DNA of 64,000 bases. Source: Paractinoplanes toevensis (GTDB lineage Bacteria; Actinomycetota; Actinomycetes; Mycobacteriales; Micromonosporaceae). Under the pieces are notes generated by a model, which made no database searches, had not been told where the DNA came from, and saw only the letters and a list, made by a program, of their open reading frames with translations. The stretch spans positions 1-64,000 of the forward strand of contig NZ_BOQN01000052.1 in the NCBI RefSeq assembly GCF_018332695.1. Direction: 5' to 3'. Shown in pieces: positions 34,695-42,847 of the stretch. Made by a program: the position numbers and the translations under genes. Each line of letters starts with the position of its first letter. Position 1 is the first letter of the stretch.

Positions 34695-35800
34695 CGCTGG
34701 TCTCGGCGAGCCCGGCCGCATCCGGCCTGGCCCGGCCACCGCGGCGGCCCGGCGTCGCGGTGCTGGCCAGCCTGGTGGTGGCGCTGGTGGCCGGCGGTGC
34801 GCTGCTGGTGGCCGGGCCGGCCCGGCGTGACGAGCCGGCGCCGCCCGAGCGGCTGACCGCCGAGGCCGCCTGGCCGACGGCGGTGCGCGCCGACTTCGAT
34901 CCGGTCATGCCGGACGGGCCGCTCTTCGCGCCGCTGCTGTTCCTCGACACGACCACCGCGATCGGCACCGCGCCCACGCCGGACGCCCGGTCGGTGCGCC
35001 TCGGCATCCGGGACGCCACCGGCTTCCGGCAGTTGCGGTCGCTGCCGCTCGACGGCAACCCGCAGTTCGAGGCGGTCGCGGCGGCCGGGAACGACATCGT
35101 GTGGACCGAGTCCACCGACGGGCAGCCGAGGGTGCGGATCTGGCACGCGTCGCGGCCGGGCGGGCACGCGCGGCTGGTCACCGCCGACACCGGGAACGCG
35201 ATCTTCTTCGGCAACCAGTACGACCTGATCGTCACCGACGGCCTGGTGCGGTGGGCGGCCGCGAACGGGACGAACACCGAGGTGCGATCGGTGCCGCTCG
35301 GCGGCGGGCCGGTCGGCGTGCACAGCGAACCGGGCAACTGGTCGCTGTCGGCCTGGCCGTGGCTGGTCGACGAGAACGAGCGGCGGCTGCGCAACCTGGC
35401 CGCCAACCGGGACACCGAGGTGGTCACCGCCGGCCCCGAGACGGCCACCTGCTCACCGGCCTGGTGCCGGGTGATGGTGATGAACGGCGACGGCCTCGCC
35501 CGCATCGACCTCATGCATCCGGACGGCACGCAGCGGCGCCGGATCGCGGGCGGCGACGTGCAGGCCGCGGTGGACGACGTGGCCGTGCTGGACCGGTTCG
35601 AGCTGCTGGCCCAGCCCGGCCCGGACGCCGACCTGACCGGGACGACCGCGCTGCTCGTCTACGACGCGGCCACCAGCCGGACGGTCGATGTGGGGGCGGC
35701 GGTGGACGGCGCCTTCACCGGCGGCGGACTGCTGTGGTGGTCGACGGGCGGCGGCGAGAACGAGCCCGTTTGGCACGTGCTCGACCTCCGTACCGTCTGA
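34691..35800 (+). CDS. Membrane-anchored protein, probable beta-propeller, unknown
   Basis: A 369-residue protein with one N-terminal hydrophobic helix (VAVLASLVVALVAGGALLVAG) and an extracytoplasmic domain rich in repeated short beta segments (DIVWTESTDGQPRVRIW, GLVRWAAANGTN), consistent with a beta-propeller. It is translationally coupled to the TIGR03943 gene (ATGA), which suggests a shared job. I do not recognise a named family, and no catalytic motif is visible. Confidence 0.65.
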   Translation: MTLVSASPAASGLARPPRRPGVAVLASLVVALVAGGALLVAGPARRDEPAPPERLTAEAAWPTAVRADFDPVMPDGPLFAPLLFLDTTTAIGTAPTPDARSVRLGIRDATGFRQLRSLPLDGNPQFEAVAAAGNDIVWTESTDGQPRVRIWHASRPGGHARLVTADTGNAIFFGNQYDLIVTDGLVRWAAANGTNTEVRSVPLGGGPVGVHSEPGNWSLSAWPWLVDENERRLRNLAANRDTEVVTAGPETATCSPAWCRVMVMNGDGLARIDLMHPDGTQRRRIAGGDVQAAVDDVAVLDRFELLAQPGPDADLTGTTALLVYDAATSRTVDVGAAVDGAFTGGGLLWWSTGGGENEPVWHVLDLRTV

Positions 35801-35819
35801 AGCACTCGTTACCTTCTTC

Positions 35820-36412
35820 GTGAGGGAAAACGCACGCCGACTCGGCACGGCCGGGGTCTTCGCCAGTGTCCTGTGCGTCGCCGTTACCGCCGGACTTCTC
35901 GTCGGGCAGGGCGAACCGACTCCGACCTGGGGCGATTACCTCGCCAGGTCCAGCGTTGGTGGATCTCGTCATCGCCGGCATGACGATGACGGTCGAGCGC
36001 CGGAAATATGTTGACTTCGCCGGCCCGTACCTCAGCACCGGAGCGTCACTGCTGGTCCGGTCGGCCGTGGCGGGCGACGCGCGGACGATCCTGGCGCATA
36101 GCGGTACCAAGGTCTGTGTCGTCGGAGCGACCGTGACGGAGGACTTCCTGCGGAGCAGCGCCGACGTGGTGATCGTCCGGCGGGAGAACCTCGGTCGCTG
36201 CGCCGCCGCGCTGAAGGACGGCGAGGTGGACGCGGTGGCCAACGACACCGCTCAGCTGGTCGGCTTCGCCGACACGTTCGGCCGCGATGCCGGCCTGGTC
36301 GAGATTCCCGGCGTGGCCGCCGAATACGGCATCGCCGTGCCCAGGGGTGACCCCTACCTGTGGCAGATAGTGCAGTCCTTCCTCACCGTCAGTAAGGCGA
36401 AGGGCCCCGGCG
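35820..36412 (+). pseudogene. Family 3 solute-binding protein, deleted and frameshifted
   Basis: A GTG at 35820 starts a basic, hydrophobic N-terminus (RRLGTAGVFASVLCVAVTAG) that breaks off near 35955. Reading resumes in another frame with DLVIAGMTMTVERRKYVDF, the middle of an amino-acid-type (SBP_bac_3) binding protein, and runs to AVPRGDPYLWQIVQSF. The part between, normally 50-80 residues of the first lobe, is missing. A deletion plus frame change means that no intact binding protein can be made. There are no neighbouring permease or ATPase genes. Confidence 0.7.
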
Positions 36413-36419
36413 ACGATCC

Positions 36420-37154
36420 GTGCGCGCCCCGGTCAGCCCGGCCCCGGCGTTCAGCCGCCGGACCACCGGGATCGAACCGGCGCCGGCACCGGCGCCACGT
36501 CCGGGATTCTGGTCGTTGCTGGTCGGCGTGCCGGCCGCGGTGTCCGCGCACTACCGGCCCGCCCTCGCCGCGCCGGTCGCATCGCCATGCTCGGCGGGAC
36601 GGCGGCGATCGTCGTGGTGTCACTGATCGACGGCAGGCCGCTGTACGCGGTGATCGCCGGATGGCCCCTGGTCGCCTTGTTGATGGGGGCCGACGGGCCG
36701 ATGCTGCGTTCCCGCATCGTGGCCTTCGTGCGACTGGTGGCCCTGCTGGTGGCCGGCATGGTGGCCGGCATGATCTACAACCTCGTCAGTGCGCCGATTC
36801 TGCCGTCGACGACGGTGATGGTGGCGCCGAAGGCCGACGGAGCGGAGGCGGACTCCGATGTGTCGCGGCTCGGCCCGGGCGCCATCCGGTGGTTGCGCGG
36901 GTTCACCGTCTCGGTCGACGACGAGTCGACCACCATGCTGCTGGAGCAGGGCGGTATCGCGATCATTCCGAACGCGAACATCCGCACCCGGGTCCTGTGC
37001 CCGAGCGTCACCGACCTGCCGGGCGGTTCACCGAACTTCCTGGGTCTGCCCCTGCAGGACTCGGGCGCTGCGAGTCCTCGCCCGCCGGCAGCGGCCCGCG
37101 GTGATCGAGGATCCCCGGTGCCGCATTCGCGGCGACAGCTGGAGCGGTTTCTGA
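36420..37154 (+). pseudogene. Membrane protein gene with two frameshifts
   Basis: Three frames together read as one protein: from GTG 36420 (PGFWSLLVGVPAAVSAHYRPAL), shifting near 36560-36575 to GGTAAIVVVSLIDGRPLYAVI and a second helix pair, then shifting near 37065 to VLARRQRPAVIEDPRCRI, ending at TGA 37154. The joined product would have about four helices and an extracytoplasmic tail. The family is not recognised. It may once have been linked to the binding-protein remnant just upstream. Confidence 0.6.
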
Positions 37155-37186
37155 GCCACCCGCGCGAACGGGTCCGGCGGCGGGGC

Positions 37187-37222
37187 GGCGTCGCCGCGGG
37201 GCCCTACCCCCGCGGCGACGCC
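37187..37222. terminator. Bidirectional hairpin terminator
   Basis: Perfect 15-base arms (GGCGTCGCCGCGGGG and its complement) with a 6-nt loop lie between the end of the decayed membrane-protein gene and the convergent esterase stop at 37249. There is no T-run. The placement suits termination from both sides. Confidence 0.65.
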
Positions 37223-37248
37223 CGGTGCTGATCAGGCGGTGGATCTGA

Positions 37249-38625
37249 TCAGCTGGAGGTGCATGCTCCGCCGTTGAGCGTGAAGCCCGTCGGCGCGCCA
37301 CTGTTGCCGGTGTGGGTGGCCTGGTAGCCGACGGTCACCGACCCACCCACCGGGATGCTCCCGTTGTACGACACGTTGGTCGCGGTCACCTGACCGGAGG
37401 ACGGGCTGTAGGTGGCGTTCCAGCCGTTGGTGATGGTCTGGCCGGACGGCAGGGCGAACGCGAGCCGCCAGCCGCTGAGCGCCGCGCTGCCGGTGTTGGT
37501 CACCGTGACGTTGTTGGTCAGGCCGGTGCTCCACGCACTGACCGAGTTGACCACCTTGCACAGGCCCGACGGCGGGATCGTCGTGGGCGCGGTGGTCGGC
37601 GGGGTCGTCGGGGTCGTGGTGGGCGGGGTGGTCGGTGGCGTGGTGGGCGGGGTCGTCGGCGGGGTGGTCGGCGGGGTGGTCGGCGACGTGCCGTCCAGGC
37701 CGAAGAACGAGATGGCCAGCTTGGCCTGACCGGACAGCGGCAGCGAGTGGCCGGTGTTGGCCACGCTGATGCCCTCGACCGGCGCCTGCACGGCGTTGCT
37801 GCCGTAGCGGGTGCGGGTCCAGCCGGACTGCGGCGTGTCGGTGAGGACCGGGGTCTGGCTCACGCCGAGCACGTTGGTCCACTGCTTGATCTCTTCGGCG
37901 AAGTTCGGGTACGCCAGCGTGGTGTCGGTGGTGCCGTGGAAGAGCTGCATCCGCGGGCGCCGGCCGGTGTAACCGGGGTAGGCGGCCCGGACCGCGTCAC
38001 CCCAGGCCGCCGGGGTCTTGCTGACCTGGCCCTGGGCGCACGCGCTGTTCCAGCCGGCCTGGTTGGCCGGGTTGGTGGGGTCGCTCGCCGAGGCGGAGAA
38101 ACAGCTGAACGGTACGCCCATGAAGGCCGACCCGGCCGCGAACACGTCCGGGTAGTCGCCGAGCAGGACGTTGGTCATCATCCCGCCGGACGAGGCGCCG
38201 GTGACGAACGTGCGGTTCACGTCGGTGCCGTAGTGCGACTGCACGTAGCGGACCATCGACACGATGCCGACCGGGTCGCTGTTGCCGTTGTGGGTCAGCG
38301 CGCTCGCCGTCGAGTTGTCGTAGCAGTTGCCGGAGCGGACGGTGGACGGGTAGATCACGATGAAGCCGTACTGGTTGGCCAGGGTGGCGAACTCGGTGCC
38401 GGAGTAGAACGCCGGGCCCGAGCCGGTGCAGTAGTGCACGGCGACCAGCAGGCCGGGGTTGGTGGCGAGCCGGTCGGGGACGTAGAGGTGCATGCGCAGG
38501 CCGGTCGGGTTGGTGCCGAAACCGGTGATCTCCTGCAGCGACGCGGCGGCGGCCGGCGAGGACGGGAGCGTGACGCCGAGGACGATCGCCGCGGCCGCGG
38601 CAAAGGCGGCGAGCAGTTTCTTCAT
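37249..38625 (-). CDS. Secreted CE1 esterase (acetylxylan/feruloyl or PHB depolymerase type) with CBM2
   Basis: A 458-residue exported esterase. It has a signal peptide (cut after AAAA near residue 28) and a catalytic domain of the PHB-depolymerase/CE1 esterase family, with Ser145 in VTGASSGGMM, Asp in FHGTTDTTLAY and His in NTGHSLPL. A Thr/Pro linker (about 315-352) is followed by a C-terminal CBM2 cellulose-binding module bounded by LCKV and GACTS. It probably removes acetyl or feruloyl groups from xylan beside the GH10 xylanase, 71 bases upstream on the same strand. AAGGA precedes the ATG. Confidence 0.9.
   Translation of the reverse strand: MKKLLAAFAAAAAIVLGVTLPSSPAAAASLQEITGFGTNPTGLRMHLYVPDRLATNPGLLVAVHYCTGSGPAFYSGTEFATLANQYGFIVIYPSTVRSGNCYDNSTASALTHNGNSDPVGIVSMVRYVQSHYGTDVNRTFVTGASSGGMMTNVLLGDYPDVFAAGSAFMGVPFSCFSASASDPTNPANQAGWNSACAQGQVSKTPAAWGDAVRAAYPGYTGRRPRMQLFHGTTDTTLAYPNFAEEIKQWTNVLGVSQTPVLTDTPQSGWTRTRYGSNAVQAPVEGISVANTGHSLPLSGQAKLAISFFGLDGTSPTTPPTTPPTTPPTTPPTTPPTTTPTTPPTTAPTTIPPSGLCKVVNSVSAWSTGLTNNVTVTNTGSAALSGWRLAFALPSGQTITNGWNATYSPSSGQVTATNVSYNGSIPVGGSVTVGYQATHTGNSGAPTGFTLNGGACTSS
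37566..37690. repeat. Short tandem repeats encoding the Thr-Pro linker
   Basis: Imperfect 12-base units (GTCGGCGGGGTG-like on the plus strand) encode repeated PTTPPTTP in the esterase linker. Linkers like this join catalytic domains to CBM2 modules, and their repeats readily change in number. Confidence 0.8.
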
Positions 38626-38650
38626 GTCGTCGGTCCTTCAGGACAGGGGC

Positions 38651-38690
38651 GCGGCCGCGGAACACCGGACGGGGGAGGTTCCGCGGCCGC
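38651..38690 (-). terminator. Hairpin between xylanase and esterase genes
   Basis: Thirteen-base perfect arms (GCGGCCGCGGAAC and complement) around a 14-nt loop lie 6 bases past the xylanase stop and 25 bases before the esterase start. It could end transcription after the xylanase or set the relative mRNA levels of the two genes. Confidence 0.6.
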
Positions 38691-38696
38691 TGCCAC

Positions 38697-40103
38697 TCAT
38701 CGGGCGGTGCAGGTGGGCGTCACGGACGGGCCGACGCCGGTGCCCTGGAAGCCGAACTCGGTGGACGCACCCGCGTTGACCGAGCCGTTGTAGCTGACGT
38801 TGGCGAAGCTCACCGCGCCGCTCGAGCCGGTCGCCGACGCGTTCCACGAGTTGGTGATGGCGGCGCCGCTGGGCAGGTTCACCCCGACGGTCCAGCCGTT
38901 GATCTTCGCCGAGCCCGCGGTCACCTTGACGGTGGCGACGAACCCGCCGGTCCACTGGTTCAGCGACACCGTGGCACCGCACCCGGCCGTGGCCGGCGGC
39001 GTGGTGGTCGGGTTCGAGCTGGGCGGCGGCGAGGACGTGGTGGGGTTGGTGGTCGGCGGCGTGGTGGTCGGGTCGGTCGTCCCGCCGCTGTTCAGCGCGT
39101 CCAGCGCCGCGGTGTACGCCGCCTTCTTGTTGCCGCTGTTGTCGAACAGCAGCGGGGTGTCACTGGCCCGCCACGAGTCCGAGTCGCGGATGCCCCACAC
39201 GGTGATGCCGTTGCAACGGGCGACGGCCAGGCAGGCCTTGACCACGGTGGAGTAGTTGCCGGCCTGGGCCGTGCCGGAGCCGGCGATGTCCAGCTCGGTG
39301 ATCTGCACGTCCACCCCGAGGGCGGCGAACCGCGCCAGGTTCTGCTGGATGTCGCTGGTCACCGGGGAACCGGAGTTGAAGTGCCCCTGGAAGCCGACGC
39401 AGTCGATCGGGACGCCGCGGGACTTGAAGTCGGCCACCATGTTGTAGACGGCGGTCGACTTCGCGTTGATCCCGTCGGTGTTGTAGTCGTTGTAGCAGAG
39501 CTTGGCGGCCGGGTCGGCGGCCCGCGCGGTGCGGAACGCCACCTCGATCCAGTCGTTGCCGGTGCGCTGCAGGTTGGAGTCGCGGCGGGCCCCGGTGCTG
39601 CCGTCGGCGAACGCCTCGTTCACCACGTCCCACGAGTAGATCTTGCCCTTGTAGTGGGTGGCGACGTTGGTGATGTGGTTGGTCATGGCGCTGCGCAGGG
39701 CGGTGCCGGACAGCGACTGCGCCCACGACGGCTGCTGCTGGTGCCAGGCCAGGGCGTGCCCGCGGATGCGCTGGTTGTGCGACTGGGCGTGGCTGACGAT
39801 CTGGTCGGCGCTGGAGTAGCTGAACGAGTTCTGGGACGGCTCGGTGGCGTCCCACTTCATCTCGTTCTCCGGCGTGACCATGTCGAACTCGCGGTCGAGG
39901 ATCGTGGAGTAGACGGTGTCGCTCAGTTTGTACGCCGCGACCGCGGTGCCGAAGTAACGGCCGGAGGCAGCCGCCGAGGCGCCGAGGGTGGTGGCCGCGT
40001 TCGCGTTGCCCGCGGAGAGAAGCACGGCGCCGCTCGCGACGAGGACCGCGGAGGCGGCGGAGAGGGTGGCGGCGAGGACGCGCCGCCTGGGGGAACGGTT
40101 CAT
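38697..40103 (-). CDS. Secreted GH10 endo-1,4-beta-xylanase with CBM2
   Basis: A 468-residue exported enzyme. It has a signal peptide ending NANA (residue 36), then a GH10 barrel with the acid/base Glu163 in SWDVVNEAF and the nucleophile Glu270 in VQITELDI, plus the conserved GHALAWHQQ. A Thr/Pro/Ser linker (about 340-366) leads to a C-terminal CBM2 starting GCGATVSLNQW. It cuts xylan chains outside the cell. The ATG has GGAAGG about 10 nt upstream. The long upstream region holds a CCGAAA-C-TTTCGG palindrome of the kind linked to xylanase regulation in actinomycetes. Confidence 0.94.
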   Translation of the reverse strand: MNRSPRRRVLAATLSAASAVLVASGAVLLSAGNANAATTLGASAAASGRYFGTAVAAYKLSDTVYSTILDREFDMVTPENEMKWDATEPSQNSFSYSSADQIVSHAQSHNQRIRGHALAWHQQQPSWAQSLSGTALRSAMTNHITNVATHYKGKIYSWDVVNEAFADGSTGARRDSNLQRTGNDWIEVAFRTARAADPAAKLCYNDYNTDGINAKSTAVYNMVADFKSRGVPIDCVGFQGHFNSGSPVTSDIQQNLARFAALGVDVQITELDIAGSGTAQAGNYSTVVKACLAVARCNGITVWGIRDSDSWRASDTPLLFDNSGNKKAAYTAALDALNSGGTTDPTTTPPTTNPTTSSPPPSSNPTTTPPATAGCGATVSLNQWTGGFVATVKVTAGSAKINGWTVGVNLPSGAAITNSWNASATGSSGAVSFANVSYNGSVNAGASTEFGFQGTGVGPSVTPTCTAR

Positions 40104-40310
40104 TGCCGATGCCTTCCAGCTGCGGAGGGGGACGGATGGTCGCGGCGGTGGAGCCTTAACCGTTACAGCAGAAAGTGATCCGGATCGATCGAAACATTAA
40201 CTCCAAGTTCCGGAAATCTCAATGCCAGAGTTTTCGTAGCCACCCCTTTCACGCTGGTAAAACACCGTTTTTATCCGCCCTTTACCGGGCAAGTCGGCAA
40301 GATCGGCGTT

Positions 40311-40323
40311 CCGAAACTTTCGG
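40311..40323. promoter_or_regulatory. CCGAAA-C-TTTCGG palindrome
   Basis: A perfect 6-base-arm palindrome with a single central base, about 210 bases upstream of the xylanase ATG. Palindromes of the CGAAA-N-TTTCG form are known upstream of Streptomyces xylanase genes as targets of LacI-type repressors; the assignment here is by resemblance. Confidence 0.5.
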
Positions 40324-40353
40324 TCTCGATCAAATGACAACGTTGACAGTCAT

Positions 40354-40371
40354 CAATGAACCGTTTCATTG
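40354..40371. promoter_or_regulatory. CAATGAA-N4-TTCATTG palindrome
   Basis: A perfect inverted repeat with 7-base arms, starting 5 bases after a TTGACA hexamer at 40343-40348 and 54 bases before the importer ATG. It could be an operator for either divergent unit. I cannot name the protein. Confidence 0.5.
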
Positions 40372-40401
40372 GAAAGACACATTGCGATTAGACCATCTAA
40401 A

Positions 40402-40416
40402 TGAACATGGTTATCG
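40402..40416 (+). promoter_or_regulatory. Possible Zur-type box
   Basis: The 15 bases starting TGAACATGG match 11 of 15 positions of the actinobacterial Zur consensus as I remember it (TGAAAATGATTTTCA). They overlap the candidate -10 TATCGT at 40412-40417, which ends 8 nt before the importer ATG, the position expected for repression by zinc-loaded Zur. Confidence 0.4.
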
Positions 40417-40425
40417 TTCCGGGCC

Positions 40426-41331
40426 ATGACACGACTTCGCTACGGGGTGGCCGCGGCCGCCCTGGCCGTGGCCGGCCTCCTGACCGGCTGCTCCGCCGAG
40501 CCCGCCGGGAACGCGGCCGCCGCCTCCTCCGAGCCGGTGCCGGTGGTCGCCACCACGCCTCAGGTGGCCGACTTCGTCCGCAACATCGGCGGCGACGACG
40601 TGACCGTCACCCAGATCGTCAAGCCCGGCGTGGACCCGCACGACTACGAGCCGACCCCCGCCGACATGCAGGCCGTCGCCGGCGCGAAACTCGTCGTGAA
40701 GAACGGCGTCGGCCTGGAGAAGTGGCTCGACCGGACCATCTCCTCGGCCGGTTACACCGGCACGGTGGTCGACGCCAGTGCCAACGTCGCGCTGCGCCCC
40801 GACGACCCGCACATCTGGCACAACCCGCTCAACGCCAAGATCATGGTGGCGGACATCGAGAAGGGCCTCGCCGCGGCCGACCCGGCGCGCACCGCCGTGT
40901 TCGCCGAGAACCTCGCCGACTACAGCGCCGAGCTCGACGAACTCGACGCCGACAACCTCGCCGCGTACGCCCGGATCCCGGCCGATCAGCGCAAGCTGGT
41001 CACCAACCACGACGCCTTCGGTTACTACGTGGACCGCTACCGGCTCGACTTCGTCGGCTCGGTCATCCCGAGCATGGACACCTCGGCCGAGCTGAGCGCC
41101 AAGCAGCTCACCGACCTGGTCGCCAAGATCAGGGCGACCGGGACGAAGGCCGTCTTCACCGAGAGCTCGCTGCCGCCCAAGACCGCCGAGGCCATCGCGG
41201 CCCAGGCCGGCGTCAAGGTGGTGGCCTCGCTGTACGGCGACAGCCTCGGCCCGGCCGGCTCCGACGGCGCGACCTACCTGACCGCCGAGCGGCACAACAC
41301 CGCGACCATCGCCGGCGCACTGGCCGGCTGA
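40426..41331 (+). CDS. Zn/Mn-type ABC importer, metal-binding lipoprotein
   Basis: A 301-residue cluster A-I (family 9) metal-binding protein. A lipobox LLTGC ends the signal peptide. Probable metal ligands are His in GVDPHDYEPTP, His in DDPHIWHNP, an acidic or His residue in NHDAFGYYV, and a late Asp/Glu (TESSLPP, GDSLG). There is no His-rich loop of the ZnuA kind, so manganese or a low-His zinc binder is possible. It starts the importer operon. No ribosome site is seen; TATCGT ends 8 nt before the ATG. Confidence 0.9.
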   Translation: MTRLRYGVAAAALAVAGLLTGCSAEPAGNAAAASSEPVPVVATTPQVADFVRNIGGDDVTVTQIVKPGVDPHDYEPTPADMQAVAGAKLVVKNGVGLEKWLDRTISSAGYTGTVVDASANVALRPDDPHIWHNPLNAKIMVADIEKGLAAADPARTAVFAENLADYSAELDELDADNLAAYARIPADQRKLVTNHDAFGYYVDRYRLDFVGSVIPSMDTSAELSAKQLTDLVAKIRATGTKAVFTESSLPPKTAEAIAAQAGVKVVASLYGDSLGPAGSDGATYLTAERHNTATIAGALAG

Positions 41332-41333
41332 GC

Positions 41334-42026
41334 ATGGACGCCCTGCGGCTCGACAGCGCCGCCCTCGGCTACCGCGGTCACGTCGTACTCGAAGATGTTG
41401 ATCTGGCCCTTGCCCCCGGCCAGGTCCTCGCCCTGGTCGGCCCCAACGGGGCCGGCAAATCCACTCTGATCAAATCGGTGGTCGGGCTGGCCGAGGTCGC
41501 CGCCGGCTCCGTGCTCGCACCGGGCCCCATCGGGTACGTTCCCCAGAGCGGCCTGGTCGACCAGGACTTCCCGGTGTCGGCGCTACAGGTCGTCCTGATG
41601 GGTCGCTACCGCCGGATCGGCTGGTGGCGGCCCACCGGCCGGGCCGACCGGCAGGTGGCGCTCGACGCCCTCGCCCTGGTCGGGCTGGCCGCCCGGGCGC
41701 GGGACCGGTTCGGGCTGCTCTCCGGCGGCCAGCGCCAGCGGGTCCTGGTGGCCCGGGCGCTGGTGGCCGCCCCGCGCCTGCTGCTGCTCGACGAGCCGTT
41801 CAACGGGGTCGACGCGCTCAGCCGCGACGCGATCCTGCGCGTCCTGAAGGCCGCGGCCGCCGACGGCACGGCCATCGTGATCAGCACCCACAACCTCGAC
41901 CTGGCCCGCTCGCACGCCGACCTGGTGAGCCTGCTCAACGGCCGGCAGCACGCGGCCGGCCCGCCGTCGTCGACACTCACGCCGGAACTGCTGCGGCAGG
42001 CGTACGGCGGGCTGGTGACGCTGTGA
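41334..42026 (+). CDS. Metal ABC importer ATPase
   Basis: A 230-residue ATPase with Walker A GPNGAGKSTL, Q-loop YVPQSG, signature LSGGQRQR, Walker B LLLLDEPFNG and the H-loop STHN. It begins 2 bases after the binding-protein stop. The YVPQ and FPVSALQVVLMGRY blocks are typical of ZnuC/MntB-type ATPases. Confidence 0.9.
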   Translation: MDALRLDSAALGYRGHVVLEDVDLALAPGQVLALVGPNGAGKSTLIKSVVGLAEVAAGSVLAPGPIGYVPQSGLVDQDFPVSALQVVLMGRYRRIGWWRPTGRADRQVALDALALVGLAARARDRFGLLSGGQRQRVLVARALVAAPRLLLLDEPFNGVDALSRDAILRVLKAAAADGTAIVISTHNLDLARSHADLVSLLNGRQHAAGPPSSTLTPELLRQAYGGLVTL

Positions 42027-42847
42027 CCACGCCGTTCATGCTGCGGGCGCTGACCGAGCTGCTGCTGCTCGCGGCGATCTGCGGGCCGGTCAGCGTGTTC
42101 GTCTTCGCCCGGCGGCTGTCGTTCGTCGCGGACGCCCTCACCCACACGGTTTTCCCCGGGGTGGTGATCGGCTTCCTGTTCGGCGGCGCGTCGGGGGTCT
42201 TCCTGGGCGCCCTGGCCGCCGGGCTGCTCACCGCGATCGGCCTCACCCTGCTCGACCGGCTGCCCTCCGACGCGGCCACGGCGGTCCTGCTCACCTCGAT
42301 GTTCGCGGTCGGCGTCGCGCTGGTGTCCCGGCGTACGTCGTACACCTCGGATCTGACCGCCTTTCTCTTCGGCCGAATCCTCACGGTCACCATGTCCCAG
42401 ATCGTCGAGACGGCCGTCCTCGGCGTCATCGTCCTGGCGTCCCTGGCCATCGGCGGCCGGGCGTTCCTGTTCCGCACCTTCGACCCGGCCGGCGCCGCGG
42501 CCGCCGGCTACCGCGTTGCCCGGCTGGACCTGTGGCTGAATGTGATCGTCGCCCTCGTGGTGGTCGCGGCGGTGCGCGCGGTCGGCACCGTCCTCGTCGT
42601 CGCCCTGCTGGTGGTCCCGGCCGCCGCGGCTCGCCTGGTGACCGCCCGGGTGATCCCGATGATCGTCGTGGCGACCGCGCTGACCGCCGGGGCCGGGTAC
42701 CTCGGGCTGTGGCTGAGCTGGACCGCCTCCGTCGACCACGGCATGCGCGTCACCTCCGCCTCCGCGGTGGTGCTCCTGCTGGTCGCGGCGTACCTGGTGC
42801 TCTTGCCCCTTCCCTCGAAAGGCCGGCGACGTGATCTGGTGGCTTGA
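42023..42847 (+). CDS. Metal ABC importer permease 1 (ABC-3 family)
   Basis: A 274-residue permease with about eight helices. LSFVADALTHTVFPGVVIGF is the family's conserved early motif, and GTVLVVALLVVPAAAARL the late one. The GTG at 42023 overlaps the ATPase stop as GTGA. Two permease genes in a row suggest a heterodimeric channel as in TroCD/SitCD systems, rather than a ZnuB homodimer. Confidence 0.88.
   Translation: MTTPFMLRALTELLLLAAICGPVSVFVFARRLSFVADALTHTVFPGVVIGFLFGGASGVFLGALAAGLLTAIGLTLLDRLPSDAATAVLLTSMFAVGVALVSRRTSYTSDLTAFLFGRILTVTMSQIVETAVLGVIVLASLAIGGRAFLFRTFDPAGAAAAGYRVARLDLWLNVIVALVVVAAVRAVGTVLVVALLVVPAAAARLVTARVIPMIVVATALTAGAGYLGLWLSWTASVDHGMRVTSASAVVLLLVAAYLVLLPLPSKGRRRDLVA

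Larger units (their letters stand above)
40104..40425. other. 322-base divergent control region, xylanase / metal importer
   Basis: No gene is seen here. It is much richer in A and T than its surroundings from about 40180 to 40415. It holds three inverted-repeat or box-like elements (40311-40323, 40354-40371, 40402-40416), a consensus TTGACA at 40343-40348, several GAAA half-sites near 40170-40195, and a possible importer promoter (TTAGAC at 40388-40393, TATCGT at 40412-40417). Confidence 0.7.
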
